Below, piece after piece: positions 47,983 to 55,987 of a stretch of DNA of 64,000 bases (position 1 is its first letter; every line of letters begins with the position of its first letter). The translations under genes and the position numbers were made by a program. The stretch lies in the NCBI GenBank assembly GCA_964646225.1, contig CAZYAD010000001.1:1-64000 (forward strand), read 5' to 3'. Source of the DNA: UBA4644 sp964646225. GTDB taxonomy: Bacteria; Bacillota; Clostridia; Oscillospirales; Butyricicoccaceae. The notes below the pieces were generated by a model. It saw only the letters and a list, made by a program, of their open reading frames with translations. It ran no database searches and had not been told where the DNA came from.

Positions 47983-48564
47983 ATGCTTCTCTCCCGTCTG
48001 CTGGCACTGCTGGCCGCACTGTCCCTGCTGGCCGCCATATGCTGCGGCAATGTACCGCAGTTGTCCCTGACCATCCTTTCCGGCGCGGAGGAGGCCGTGC
48101 AGCTGATGCTGCGCATCGGCGGGGCGCTGTGCCTCTGGAGCGGTCTGCTGGAGGTGATGCAGCGCTCCGGGCTGAGCGCGCTGCTGGCCCGTCTGCTCCG
48201 CCCGCTGATCGGGCGACTGTTTGGAGAGGATGCCCGGGACAGCCAGGCGCAGGAGGCGCTGGCCCAGAATCTTTCTGCCAATCTTCTGGGGCTGGGCTCT
48301 GCCGCCACGCCTGCCGGACTGCGGGCGGCAAAGCGGCTGAAGGAGCTTTCTGACAGGGAAGGGCGGCCGCCCCACGGCGTGTTCCGGCTGATGATCCTCA
48401 ACACGGCGTCCCTTCAGCTGCTGCCCACCACGGTGGCGGCGCTGCGGGCCGGTCTGGGCTGCGAGACGCCCTTTGACATCCTGCCCGCCGTGTGGCTGAG
48501 CAGCCTGGGCTCGGTGGCGGCGGGGCTGCTGGCCGCCCGGCTGCTTCGGGGAGGACGGCTGTGA
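47983..48564 (+). CDS. spmA: Spore maturation protein A
   Basis: A 193-residue membrane protein of the nucleoside-recognition (Gate-like) family. LSLTILSGAEEAVQLMLRIG, QNLSANLLGLGSAATPAGLR and FRLMILNTASLQLLPTTVAA match SpmA. With SpmB it is needed for full dehydration of the spore core. AAAGGAGG at ten bases sets the ATG at 47983. The stop overlaps the GTG start of spmB. The gene is divergent from the AbrB-like gene across about 140 bases. Confidence 0.92.
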   Translation: MLLSRLLALLAALSLLAAICCGNVPQLSLTILSGAEEAVQLMLRIGGALCLWSGLLEVMQRSGLSALLARLLRPLIGRLFGEDARDSQAQEALAQNLSANLLGLGSAATPAGLRAAKRLKELSDREGRPPHGVFRLMILNTASLQLLPTTVAALRAGLGCETPFDILPAVWLSSLGSVAAGLLAARLLRGGRL

Positions 48565-49073
48565 GCGGGTGGATCCTGCCCTGTGCGGTGTGCGGGATCC
48601 TGCTGTTCGGGCTGCGGAAGGGCGTGGATCTGTATGACGCCATGACCTGCGGCATCCGGGAGGGGGTGCGGGTGTGTCTTTCGGTCTTTCCCGCTCTGCT
48701 CACCATGCTGACGGTGGTATCCATGGTGCGGGGCTCCGGCCTCACCGGGCTGCTTTCCCGGCTGCTGACCCCTCTGGCGGCGCTGCTGGGCATCCCGCCG
48801 GAGTGCCTGCCGCTGGCGCTGCTGCGGCCCTTTTCGGGCAGCGGTGCACTGTCGCTGGGCAGCAGCCTTCTGGCAGAGGCCGGGCCGGACAGCCTCACCG
48901 GGCGGGTGGCCGCCGTCATGCTGGGCAGCAGCGAGACGACCTTTTATGTCATCGCCGTCTACTCCGCCCATCTGGGCCTGCGGGACACCGGCTATACCCT
49001 CCGGGCGGCGCTGCTGGCCGATCTGGCGGCCTTTCTCCTCAGCGGGTTCACTGTCCGCCTGCTGATGGGGTAA
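48561..49073 (+). CDS. spmB: Spore maturation protein B
   Basis: A 170-residue membrane protein, partner of SpmA. LRKGVDLYDAMTCGIREGVR, VFPALLTMLTVVSMVRGSGL, LRPFSGSGALSLGSSLLAEA and MLGSSETTFYVIAVYSAHLG are the family hallmarks. Start: GTG at 48561 inside GTGA, which overlaps the spmA stop. A long palindromic terminator begins at its stop codon. Confidence 0.92.
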   Translation: MSGWILPCAVCGILLFGLRKGVDLYDAMTCGIREGVRVCLSVFPALLTMLTVVSMVRGSGLTGLLSRLLTPLAALLGIPPECLPLALLRPFSGSGALSLGSSLLAEAGPDSLTGRVAAVMLGSSETTFYVIAVYSAHLGLRDTGYTLRAALLADLAAFLLSGFTVRLLMG

Positions 49074-49107
49074 AAGCGCCCGTGACCGGCCGGTCACGGG
49101 CGCTTTT
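49072..49107. terminator. Bidirectional terminator after spmB
   Basis: A perfect 36-base palindrome, beginning AAAAGCGCCCGTG and ending in CGCTTTT, serving spmB and the convergent tspO. Confidence 0.9.
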
Positions 49108-49123
49108 GGGGCAAGGCTCAGTT

Positions 49124-49582
49124 TCACAGGGCGATCATTCCGTTGAGATAGCCCGCGAAGGTCACCCATAGCAGATAGGGTACCTGAAGGGCGGCCGCAA
49201 AACGCTGTACCCGGCGGAAGGCCGCCAGCATCCACACAACGGCTGCCCACAGGGCGCACAGCAGAACAAAGGACGCCCAGAACAGCCGGAAGCGGAAGAA
49301 CAGCGGCGTCCACAGCACATTGAGGAACAGCTGTATGCCATAGGGCCGCAGGGCCTTCGGTTGCCGCTGTCTCCACACCAGCCAGGCTGAAAGGCCCATC
49401 AGGGTGTAAAGCACCGACCACACCGCCGGGAAAATCCATCCCGGCGGCGACAACGGCGGCTGCCGCAGCTGTGGATAGGTCGACATGGCGGCGGAGCCGG
49501 TGAGCAGCCAGGACAGTCCGGCGGCGCACCAGGCGATGGCGCAGCTGGCCGCCAGAGACAGAACGCGCTTGGGTTTGGACAT
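49124..49582 (-). CDS. tspO: TspO/MBR family membrane protein
   Basis: A 152-residue protein with five membrane helices. QLRQPPLSPPGWIFPAVWSV, LYTLMGLSAWLVW, LFLNVLWTPLFFRFRLFW and VPYLLWVTFAGYLNGMI match TspO, which binds tetrapyrroles and related ligands and takes part in stress responses. The ribosome binding site lies in the 3' arm of a 14-bp hairpin (49590-49628). There is no clear promoter of its own between this gene and rqcH, so it may be read from the rqcH transcript. Confidence 0.92.
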   Translation of the reverse strand: MSKPKRVLSLAASCAIAWCAAGLSWLLTGSAAMSTYPQLRQPPLSPPGWIFPAVWSVLYTLMGLSAWLVWRQRQPKALRPYGIQLFLNVLWTPLFFRFRLFWASFVLLCALWAAVVWMLAAFRRVQRFAAALQVPYLLWVTFAGYLNGMIAL

Positions 49583-49589
49583 GAATAAA

Positions 49590-49628
49590 CGCCTCCCTTT
49601 TCCGTTTATCCTATGGAAAAGGGAGGCG
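49590..49628 (-). promoter_or_regulatory. Hairpin that hides the tspO ribosome binding site
   Basis: CGCCTCCCTTTTCC (49590-49603, plus strand) pairs perfectly with 49615-49628. In the minus-strand RNA the 3' arm carries AAAGGGAGG, seven to eight bases before the AUG. The 5' arm masks it. No T-run follows, so this is not a terminator. Confidence 0.7.
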
Positions 49629-49651
49629 AATTATGCAGGGAAGGGGGCGGG

Positions 49652-51340
49652 TCAGGTTTCCTCCGCAGGAAGGGCGGGCTCCACCAGTGCGGTGCGGAAC
49701 TCAAAGTAGTTCACCATGCCCGGCGCGGCACCCTGGGGCTTCTTCACCCGGCGGATGAGGGTGTAATCCACTGCCACCCGGGGCTGTTTGCCTGCCGCGC
49801 TGTAATACGCCGCGATGGCCGCCGCCTGCCGCAGAGCCTCCTCAGGCGGCTCCCGGCCCTCGGTGAGCAGCACTGCATGGCTGCCGGGCACATTGCGGGC
49901 ATGGAACCACAGGTCGTTCTTACCGGCACGGCGATGGGTCAGCTCGTCGTTTTCCCGGTTGCTGCGGCCGCACAGCACGGTAAAGTCCCCCGCCACCGTA
50001 AACTGACGGGGGGCAAAGGCCAGCGGTCGGGGCTTGCGGCGGCCCTTTTCCTCCGGCTTCACATAGCCGGCCTGGATCAGCTCCTCCCGGATCTCCCGCA
50101 GCTGGGCGGCGTCACCGGCAGCGGCCAGCGTGTAGAGCACATTGCTCACATACTCCAGCTCCTGCTCGCCAAGGGCGATCTGCCGGGTCAGGGCCTCCTC
50201 CGCCCGCTTGAGGCGGGTGTATTTGGCAAACAGCCGCTGGGCGTTTTCCTGGGGAGACAGCAGGGGATCCAGCTCCACCCGCACCTGGGGCAGGGAGGGG
50301 TCAAAATAATCGGTGAGGGTCACCGTCCGGTCGCCGGGACGGATGGCGTACAGGTTGGCGGTGATCAGGTCAGCGGTGCGCTTGAGGGTTTCCCGCTCCT
50401 CGGCGGTGTGCAGCTCCTGACGCTGGCCGGACAGCTTGCGCTCCAGCCGCTTTTTTACAGTGGTCATGGTGCGCTCCATGCTGCCCGAAAGATTCTTCAG
50501 ATCGTTGGCGCGGGTCTGCTCCCGGTAGAAATCATCCAACAAAACGGAAAAATTGTCGTATTTTATACATTCCGTATTCGGTTCAAAGGTGATCTCCGAC
50601 GCGGCGAAGTCGTTTTTGCCGCCCGAGCGGCGCAAAAGCCAGGGCTCGGGGCGGCTTTCCCGCAGAGACAGCAGGGCGCGGCACAGGCGTTCAGCCTCCC
50701 CGCCGCCCCGGCAGACGGCCTCCCGGGCCATCAGAGGGGAAAGCCCGGCCAGCCGGTCGCACAGCGCGGCAGCATCGCAGTCCGATTCCCGGCAGAGCGC
50801 CTCCAGCCCCTCCGGCGAAAGCTCCCACAGGGAGGGCTTGTCCTGTAAAGGCGGGAGCCTGTACAGCAGTCCGGGCTGCACGGCCCGGGGGCTGCTGTCC
50901 GGGTCTACCGGATGCATACAGGCGGTGATATGCCCCTGGGGCCCCACCAGGATCAGGTTGGTGGAGCGGCCCATCATTTCGCAAATCAGGTGCTTTTCGG
51001 CCAGCACGCCCAGTTCATCCACTGCCGAAAAGCGGATGTCCAGCAGCCGCTCGTGGCGGGGCTGGGTGATGGAAAGGATTCGCCCGCCGGCCATCTGCTT
51101 GCGCAGCAGCATACACAGCATGGGGGGCGTTTCCGGATTATCGAATTTTTCTGAGGTCAGATGTACCCGGGCGCCGTTTCCGGCGCACAGCAGCAGCCGC
51201 ACATTGCCCTCGTCCCGGCTGCGCAGATGCAGAATGATCCGATCCCGCCGGGGCATGGTGACCTTGTCCACCCGGGCGTTTTCCAGCCGACGGTGCAGCT
51301 CCTCCGCCAGTCCGGCAATGACAAAGCTGTCAAGCGCCAT
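49652..51340 (-). CDS. rqcH: Rqc2 homologue RqcH (NFACT protein)
   Basis: A 562-residue protein. The NFACT-N domain opens with ALDSFVIAGLAEELHRRLEN and LTSEKFDNPETPPMLCMLLR; the helix-hairpin-helix and coiled-coil parts cover about 170-430; the NFACT-R domain shows GKNDLWFHARNVPGSHAVLL. RqcH binds obstructed 50S subunits and adds alanine tails to stalled chains. In older databases it is called a fibronectin-binding protein. GGAGG before the ATG at 51340 sets the start; the first codons overlap the end of trmK by 11 bases. Confidence 0.93.
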   Translation of the reverse strand: MALDSFVIAGLAEELHRRLENARVDKVTMPRRDRIILHLRSRDEGNVRLLLCAGNGARVHLTSEKFDNPETPPMLCMLLRKQMAGGRILSITQPRHERLLDIRFSAVDELGVLAEKHLICEMMGRSTNLILVGPQGHITACMHPVDPDSSPRAVQPGLLYRLPPLQDKPSLWELSPEGLEALCRESDCDAAALCDRLAGLSPLMAREAVCRGGGEAERLCRALLSLRESRPEPWLLRRSGGKNDFAASEITFEPNTECIKYDNFSVLLDDFYREQTRANDLKNLSGSMERTMTTVKKRLERKLSGQRQELHTAEERETLKRTADLITANLYAIRPGDRTVTLTDYFDPSLPQVRVELDPLLSPQENAQRLFAKYTRLKRAEEALTRQIALGEQELEYVSNVLYTLAAAGDAAQLREIREELIQAGYVKPEEKGRRKPRPLAFAPRQFTVAGDFTVLCGRSNRENDELTHRRAGKNDLWFHARNVPGSHAVLLTEGREPPEEALRQAAAIAAYYSAAGKQPRVAVDYTLIRRVKKPQGAAPGMVNYFEFRTALVEPALPAEET

Positions 51341-51998
51341 AGCCCAACTCCTCCAATCGTTTGAGTATTGCATCCTCAGCGGCGGTGTCCCTTCCGGCCA
51401 GACGCTTGCCCGCCCTGGCCCGCTCCTGCTGCCGCCGCAGCCCTCGGGCAAACAATGGGAAGAGCGGGTCGGACAGCAGGGCCGAGGTGAAATAATAGCC
51501 GTTTTCCGCGCCGCAGGTGTCCTCTGCACCGCCCACGGCCTCCAGCACCACATACAGCCGCCGCCCCTCCTGCGCAAGGGCTTCCTGCCGAACGGAAAAG
51601 CCGTGGCCGTGGAGCCACTTCCGCAGCCTGTGGGCGCAGGTCATGGGCTGAAGCACCAGCCGGTGGCGGCCGTCGGCCGTCCAGGGGGCGGCCTCCAAAA
51701 TGGAGGCGATCAGCTCGCCGCCCATGCCGCAGATGGAGATCGTGTCGGCGTCGTCCGGCGAAAAGCCCTCCAGCCCGGGACACAGCACCGGGCGGATGCG
51801 GTCTGACAGGCCGCAGGTGGCGATATTGGCCCGGGCAGAGGCCAGGGGGCCGGGCCGGATGTCGGCGGCAAAGGCGCAAAGCGCGCCTTGCTCCACCAGA
51901 TGGATGCACAGATAGGCGTGGTCGCACCCCACATCGATCACCGACCGGCAGGGGGTACACAGCCGGGCTGCCAGGGCCAGTCTGGGAGAAAGCTCCAT
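51330..51998 (-). CDS. trmK: tRNA (adenine22-N1)-methyltransferase
   Basis: A 222-residue Rossmann methyltransferase. RLALAARLCTPCRSVIDVGC and DHAYLCIHLVEQGALCAFAA form the SAM site, DADTISICGMGGELIASILE the catalytic segment and RLVLQPMTCAHRLRKWL the following strand. TrmK methylates A22 in the D-loop of several tRNAs. AAAGGAGG at six bases sets the ATG at 51998. The gene overlaps rqcH by 11 bases, so the two are translated in tandem. Confidence 0.93.
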   Translation of the reverse strand: MELSPRLALAARLCTPCRSVIDVGCDHAYLCIHLVEQGALCAFAADIRPGPLASARANIATCGLSDRIRPVLCPGLEGFSPDDADTISICGMGGELIASILEAAPWTADGRHRLVLQPMTCAHRLRKWLHGHGFSVRQEALAQEGRRLYVVLEAVGGAEDTCGAENGYYFTSALLSDPLFPLFARGLRRQQERARAGKRLAGRDTAAEDAILKRLEELGYGA

Positions 51999-52023
51999 TC
52001 TGTGCCTCCTTTCACACATACAA

Positions 52024-52053
52024 ATAAACCAAGGGAAAGCTCCCTTGGTTTAT
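52024..52053. terminator. Terminator of the DUF1858 gene
   Basis: A 13-bp stem ATAAACCAAGGGA/TCCCTTGGTTTAT with a four-base loop, 18 bases behind the stop on the minus strand and just ahead of trmK. Confidence 0.8.
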
Positions 52054-52070
52054 GGGTTTCTTCCGCCGGC

Positions 52071-52277
52071 TCAGGCCTTTTTGGCCAGATGGGCGTTGAT
52101 CTTGGCCACCAGCTCATCGGCGTTGGTGCCGTGAACCATGCAGGCCTCAGCGATGGACTCACCGCGGGAAGCGGGGCAGCCCAGACAGTGCATGCCGATC
52201 TCGAAGAAGTACTCAGCGGTCTCCACATCGAAATCCAGGATCTCGCCGATCAGAGTGTCTTTGGTAACAGAAGTCAT
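52071..52277 (-). CDS. DUF1858 domain protein
   Basis: A 68-residue protein made of one DUF1858 domain: LIGEILDFDVETAEYFFEIG, then MHCLGCPASRGESIAEAC with the conserved CxxC, then NADELVAKINAHL. The domain is common in anaerobes and is thought to join sulphur or iron-sulphur chemistry through the CxxC pair; no reaction is assigned. GGAGGGATATTGT precedes the ATG. Single gene with a consensus promoter. Confidence 0.88.
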   Translation of the reverse strand: MTSVTKDTLIGEILDFDVETAEYFFEIGMHCLGCPASRGESIAEACMVHGTNADELVAKINAHLAKKA

Positions 52278-52318
52278 ACAATATCCCTCCGGGTATAGAA
52301 TTTCTATCAGCGTCTCCT

Positions 52319-52347
52319 ATTATACACGGGCCGCTGTTTTTTTTCAA
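52319..52347 (-). promoter_or_regulatory. Promoter of the DUF1858 gene
   Basis: On the minus strand TTGAAA (52342-52347) and TATAAT (52319-52324), 17 bases apart. Confidence 0.82.
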
Positions 52348-52383
52348 CTGTAAATTTGTCAAAGGAAGCGCCGGTAAACGCGC

Positions 52384-52414
52384 AAAAAGGGGACGCCGCT
52401 TCTGCGGCGCCCCC
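52384..52414 (-). terminator. Terminator of the sigH-like/zinc ribbon unit
   Basis: A GC-rich stem (52389-52399 with 52404-52414, one mismatch) followed by five T on the minus strand. Confidence 0.85.
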
Positions 52415-52440
52415 TCTCTTATGCACAACAGTGTGTAGGC

Positions 52441-52719
52441 TCAGGCCTGCTCGCGCATCTTGGCGAAGCACTCAGAGCAGTAGACCGGGCGATCGGTCTT
52501 GGGCTCGAAGGGCACCTTGGCCTCCTTGCCGCAGGCAGCGCAAGTGGCGGTGAAGAACTCGCGGGGACCGCGGGCAGCCTGCTTGCGGGCATCACGGCAG
52601 GCCTTGCAGCGCTGGGGCTCGTTCTGGAAGCCGCGCTCAGCGTAGAACTCCTGCTCGCCGGCGGTGAACACGAACTCGTTGCCGCATTCTTTGCACACTA
52701 AAGTCTTGTCTTCGTACAT
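52441..52719 (-). CDS. Zinc-ribbon domain protein
   Basis: A 92-residue protein with three cysteine pairs or knuckles: LVCKECGNEFVFTAGEQEFY, CKACRDARK, then ATCAACGKEAKVPFEP and YCSECFAKM. The pattern is the zinc-ribbon type zf-trcl/CxxC protein common in Firmicutes; its function is unknown. It begins five bases after the sigH-like stop, and its ribosome binding site GAGAGG lies in the last codons of that gene, so the two are cotranscribed. Confidence 0.85.
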   Translation of the reverse strand: MYEDKTLVCKECGNEFVFTAGEQEFYAERGFQNEPQRCKACRDARKQAARGPREFFTATCAACGKEAKVPFEPKTDRPVYCSECFAKMREQA

Positions 52720-52724
52720 GGTTG

Positions 52725-53330
52725 TTACCTCTCTTTTCCGCGTTGCGGTGATAAATATATGCGAACAGACGAATGTCTGTTTTCGCCTTGAGACAGATAG
52801 CGGGCCAGCTTCCGCCGGATGCGGAGGACGGCGTTTTCCACCGATTTGGGACTGCGTCCCAGTTGTCGGCCAATCTCACTGACCGAATAGCCCGCCAGAT
52901 AAGGTTTCAGAACTGACGCCTCAAACGCAGAAAGAAAGCCATGCAGGGCTGCCTGGATCTCTGCTTCGGTTTCGCTTGCCAGATATTGGATCTCGGGGTC
53001 ATCTCCGTCGGTGGTGGACGGATCGGGGGTCAGCTGCCGCAGCGCGTCCTCCTCACGGGAGAACCGCCGCGCGTCCCGCCGGATGGCATCATAGATCTGC
53101 CGGCGGATGCACAGGGAGGCGTAGGCCTCAAAATTGTCGCAGCGTACAGGGTCATAGCCGCGGATGGCCTTGAGCAGGCCGATCATGCCCTCCTGATACA
53201 GGTCATCCTGATCGCCGCCCTGCAGAAAAAACTGCCGCACGATCCGGGAAACCAGGCGGGAATATTCCGCTGCGCGGCGCTCCTCCTCCCGCTCCGGGAG
53301 GGCGGACTGTTCAGAAAAAGGCTGTGCCAC
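52725..53330 (-). CDS. Sigma-H-like RNA polymerase sigma factor
   Basis: A 201-residue sigma factor with regions 2 (GDQDDLYQEGMIGLLKAIRG, YDPVRCDNFEAYASLCIRRQ), a short linker and region 4 (AFEASVLKPYLAGYSVSEIG, RQLGRSPKSVENAVLRIRRK). The pattern is that of SigH (Spo0H), the early stationary-phase and sporulation sigma factor; orthology should be tested. Start: GTG at 53330 with AAAGGAG five bases before, rather than the TTG at 53345. A consensus promoter and a Spo0A-type box lie upstream. Confidence 0.8.
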   Translation of the reverse strand: MAQPFSEQSALPEREEERRAAEYSRLVSRIVRQFFLQGGDQDDLYQEGMIGLLKAIRGYDPVRCDNFEAYASLCIRRQIYDAIRRDARRFSREEDALRQLTPDPSTTDGDDPEIQYLASETEAEIQAALHGFLSAFEASVLKPYLAGYSVSEIGRQLGRSPKSVENAVLRIRRKLARYLSQGENRHSSVRIYLSPQRGKER

Positions 53331-53379
53331 GGGCGCTCCTTTCAAGGGTCAAAATGACGCATTCCCTGCCGTTGACAAG

Positions 53380-53439
53380 AGTATATCCCTTTTGCACAGG
53401 TTTTGTCAAGCGAAAAGCGGTTTTTTGTGATGTTCGACA
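53380..53439 (-). promoter_or_regulatory. Promoter of the sigH-like gene with a Spo0A-type box
   Basis: On the minus strand TTGACA (53404-53409) and TATACT (53380-53385), 18 bases apart. TGTCGAA lies at 53433-53439, 23 bases upstream of the -35 box, nearly the same spacing as at the AbrB-like gene. Confidence 0.65.
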
Positions 53440-53460
53440 AATTTTTCTGTAGATTTTCGT

Positions 53461-53919
53461 TCATTTTAACAACTCATCGGGGTCTACAGAGTGCTCTTCC
53501 TTCACGGTGGACAAAATCAGGATCGTCCGGGTGTTCTGCACACCGGGGATGGACTTCACCTGATTGAGCAGATGCTCCAGGCTGCTGGTGTTGTCCGTGG
53601 TCACCCGCAGCATAAAGTCAAAGTCGCCGGCAATGTAGTGACAGGCCAGAATTTCCCGGTTGTTTTTGACAAAGGCGTTGAACCGCTCGATATATTTGGG
53701 GTGCTCCAGGCTCACCGACATATAGGCGTTGACATCCTTGCCGGCCTTGGCGCTGTTGATGATGGTGGTGTGCTGCTCGATCAGGCCGGAGTTTTCCAGC
53801 TTGCGGATGCGCTCGATGACCGCCGATACCGACATGTTGACCTTTTCACTGATGACACTGGCGTTCTCCCTGGCGTTTTTTCGCAGGCATTTGAGAATTT
53901 TTACATCGATCTCATCCAT
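53461..53919 (-). CDS. Lrp/AsnC family regulator
   Basis: A 152-residue protein. An N-terminal winged helix (DEIDVKILKCLRKNARENAS, VSAVIERIRKLENSGLIEQH) is followed by the RAM/AsnC ligand domain (AYMSVSLEHPKYIERFNAFV, IAGDFDFMLRVTTDN, IPGVQNTRTILILST). Such regulators sense amino acids and form octamers. The ATG at 53919 follows GAGGTG; an ATG 24 bases upstream has no site. Monocistronic with a consensus promoter. Confidence 0.92.
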   Translation of the reverse strand: MDEIDVKILKCLRKNARENASVISEKVNMSVSAVIERIRKLENSGLIEQHTTIINSAKAGKDVNAYMSVSLEHPKYIERFNAFVKNNREILACHYIAGDFDFMLRVTTDNTSSLEHLLNQVKSIPGVQNTRTILILSTVKEEHSVDPDELLK

Positions 53920-53951
53920 AATCGGCACCTCACTTATACGCATATGCTGCT

Positions 53952-53980
53952 ATTATACCGGTTATTCGGTAAAATTTCAA
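53952..53980 (-). promoter_or_regulatory. Promoter of the Lrp-type gene
   Basis: On the minus strand TTGAAA (53975-53980) and TATAAT (53952-53957), 17 bases apart. The -10 box lies only about 30 bases before the start codon. Confidence 0.82.
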
Positions 53981-54036
53981 GCAAATTCGTCATTTTTTGA
54001 AATATTTTTACCGCAGTCCCGCAGTCGGGCAGAAAA

Positions 54037-54069
54037 AAGCCAAAGCCGACGGGCGGTCAGCTTTGGCTT
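54037..54069 (-). terminator. Terminator of the rpmH-jag operon
   Basis: A 14-bp stem with one G-U pair (54037-54050 with 54056-54069) followed by TTTTTT on the minus strand. Its arm GTCAGCTTTGGCTT matches the last hairpin of the 193-base repeat copy 2 (28494-28507), which may be coincidence. Confidence 0.85.
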
Positions 54070-54086
54070 CTGAGCTCTGACGGGGA

Positions 54087-54815
54087 TTATTCTTCGGTTT
54101 TGGCCGCAGGCTTTTTGCCACGGTAGGGGCGATGCCGGCGGTTGCCGCCGGACTTCTTTGCGCTGCCCTGCCGGTTCTCACCGGCGGGTGCCATGCCCTC
54201 GGGGGCCACGATCACCTTGCGGTTGGGTTCGGTACCCACCGAATAGGTGGTGATACCCTCTACCTCCTGCAGGGTGGCGTGGATGGTGCGGCGCTCGTGG
54301 GGGTTCATGGGCTCCAGCCCCACGGGCTTGTGGTACTTCAGCGCCTTCTGGGCGGTTTTGTGGGCCAGCGCCGCAAGGCTTTCCTCCCGCTTGGCGCGGT
54401 AGTTTTCAGTGTCCACGGTGACTCTCCAGCGGTTATCCTCCAGCCGATTGGTGACGATATTCACCAGGTACTGGATGGCGTCCAGCGTGTCGCCGTGGTG
54501 GCCGATGACGGCGTTCATATTCTCGCCGGTCAGGGTCAGAGCGATGGTGTGCTCCTCGGTATTTTCGCTGGCCTGGATCCGGGCTGGAGTGCCGAAGCGC
54601 TCCAGCAGACCCTCCAGAAACTCCACTGCACGACCGGTGGGCGTCACCTCATAGGAGACCCGCACCACGGCAGGCTCCTTGCCAAGACCCAAAAAGCCCT
54701 TTTTGGGCTGCTGTAAAACCTCAACAGAGACCTGCTCCCGGGTCATGCCCAGCTCCTGCAGGGCGTTTTCCACTGCGGACTCGATGGTCTCGCCGTTTGC
54801 TTCCAGATACTTCAT
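54087..54815 (-). CDS. jag: Jag/KhpB RNA-binding protein
   Basis: A 242-residue protein. Jag_N lies at about 1-52 (VEVLQQPKKGFLGLGKEPAV), the KH domain at about 85-155 (LTGENMNAVIGHHGDTLDAI) and the R3H domain at about 160-220 (GLEPMNPHERRTIHATLQ). The tail is basic (NRRHRPYRGKKPA). KhpB binds RNA and affects cell division and elongation. It is the last gene of the rpmH-rnpA-yidD-yidC-jag operon, six bases after yidC. Confidence 0.95.
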   Translation of the reverse strand: MKYLEANGETIESAVENALQELGMTREQVSVEVLQQPKKGFLGLGKEPAVVRVSYEVTPTGRAVEFLEGLLERFGTPARIQASENTEEHTIALTLTGENMNAVIGHHGDTLDAIQYLVNIVTNRLEDNRWRVTVDTENYRAKREESLAALAHKTAQKALKYHKPVGLEPMNPHERRTIHATLQEVEGITTYSVGTEPNRKVIVAPEGMAPAGENRQGSAKKSGGNRRHRPYRGKKPAAKTEE

Positions 54816-54821
54816 GACTGC

Positions 54822-55715
54822 TCACTCCGTCTTTTCTGTCTTCTTGTTCTTCTGCGCTTTGGCCTCTGCCGCCTTGGCCGCCTCGGCAGCCTGCATCGCG
54901 GCCAGCTGCTTTTTGGTCCAGAAGCTCAGCAGGACCTCCTGTGCCAGGGCCAGCACGTTATTGCAGATCCAGTAGAAGCTCAGGCCCACCGGCAGCAAAA
55001 AGCCGAACCAGATGGACATCAAGGGCATCATCAGCATCATGCTCCTGTTGGTGCTCTGGGCGTTGGCGGCGGGCATGGGATTCATCTTCTGCTGCAGCCA
55101 GGTCATCAGATAAGAGGTCGCGCCCGAAACGATGGGCAGCAGCCACAGCAGGCTGGGCTGGCTGAAGCTGGGCTTGGCCGCCATGGAGATGGGGCCCAGA
55201 GAGAAATCCACCAGCAGCAGCCGGTCGGAGATGGCGGCGACCTTGTCAAAATTGGCATAGATCAGGGTGGCCAGCTCGATCTGCGAATGGGCACCGGTGG
55301 CGGTAAAGTTCAGCAGCTCGGCGATCTGGCTGATCTGGTCGGCGGTCAGCTGCATGAAATAGGTCAGCGGCTGGATGATCACGCCGTAAAGGCCCATCAG
55401 GATGGGCAGAGTCAGCAGAGTGGAGCCGCAGCCCGCCATGGGGGAAACGCCCTCGCGGTCATAGAGGTTCTGCATTTCCTCCTGCATACGCCGCTGGTCA
55501 CGGGCATAGGTCTTCTGGATCTTCTCGATCATGGGTCGGATGCGCTGCTGCTCCAGCATCGTGCGCTTCTGCTTGATGGTCATGGGCATCATCAGCAGCT
55601 TGACCAGCAGAGCAAACAGGAACAGGGTCAGGGGATAATTCCCTACCAGGTTGAAGATAAAGCGCATCACATAGCCAAAGGGCGTCGAGATGATCTTGTA
55701 GAGAAACTCGTACAT
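54822..55715 (-). CDS. yidC: Membrane protein insertase YidC/Oxa1 (SpoIIIJ type)
   Basis: A 297-residue protein with five membrane helices. PLTLFLFALLVKLLMMPMTI, then the long basic hairpin KQKRTMLEQQRIRPMIEKIQ, then YDREGVSPMAGCGSTLLTLP and the C-terminal LLPVGLSFYWICNNVLALAQ match YidC1. There is no lipobox cysteine at the N-terminus (MYEFLYKIISTPFGYVMRF). It inserts proteins into the membrane alone or with Sec; in spore formers it is also needed for sigma G activity. Confidence 0.95.
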   Translation of the reverse strand: MYEFLYKIISTPFGYVMRFIFNLVGNYPLTLFLFALLVKLLMMPMTIKQKRTMLEQQRIRPMIEKIQKTYARDQRRMQEEMQNLYDREGVSPMAGCGSTLLTLPILMGLYGVIIQPLTYFMQLTADQISQIAELLNFTATGAHSQIELATLIYANFDKVAAISDRLLLVDFSLGPISMAAKPSFSQPSLLWLLPIVSGATSYLMTWLQQKMNPMPAANAQSTNRSMMLMMPLMSIWFGFLLPVGLSFYWICNNVLALAQEVLLSFWTKKQLAAMQAAEAAKAAEAKAQKNKKTEKTE

Positions 55716-55732
55716 TTCCTGGTTCTCCTAAC

Positions 55733-55987
55733 TTATGTACCTTTTCTGCGAAAAGGCTTGGTAAATGGGTTTTCCTCCGGCACGGGGTCGTAGCCGCCCT
55801 TAAAAAGGGGGTTGCACCGCAAAAACCGCCAGAGGGCCAGCGCACCACCGCAAAGGGCGCCATGGCGCTGGATGGCCTCCGCCGCATAAGCCGAACAGGT
55901 GGGCACAAAGCGGCAGGTGGGCCCTCCCTTTAAGGGAGAGAGATTTTTCTGATAAAACCGGATGCACCACAAAAGCGCCTTACGCAT
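55733..55987 (-). CDS. yidD: Membrane protein insertion efficiency factor YidD
   Basis: An 84-residue protein: LLWCIRFYQKNLSPLKGGPT, CRFVPTCSAYAAEAIQRHGA, CNPLFKGGYDPVP. These are the full YidD signature, including the conserved cysteines. The ATG at 55987 lies inside the 3' end of rnpA (8-base overlap). It aids YidC-dependent insertion. Confidence 0.95.
   Translation of the reverse strand: MRKALLWCIRFYQKNLSPLKGGPTCRFVPTCSAYAAEAIQRHGALCGGALALWRFLRCNPLFKGGYDPVPEENPFTKPFRRKGT

Noticed and set aside
54037..54069. Third copy of the hairpin element at the jag terminator
   Set aside because: Only one arm of about 14 bases resembles the last hairpin of the element; the rest of the core and the GACAAGC end are absent.
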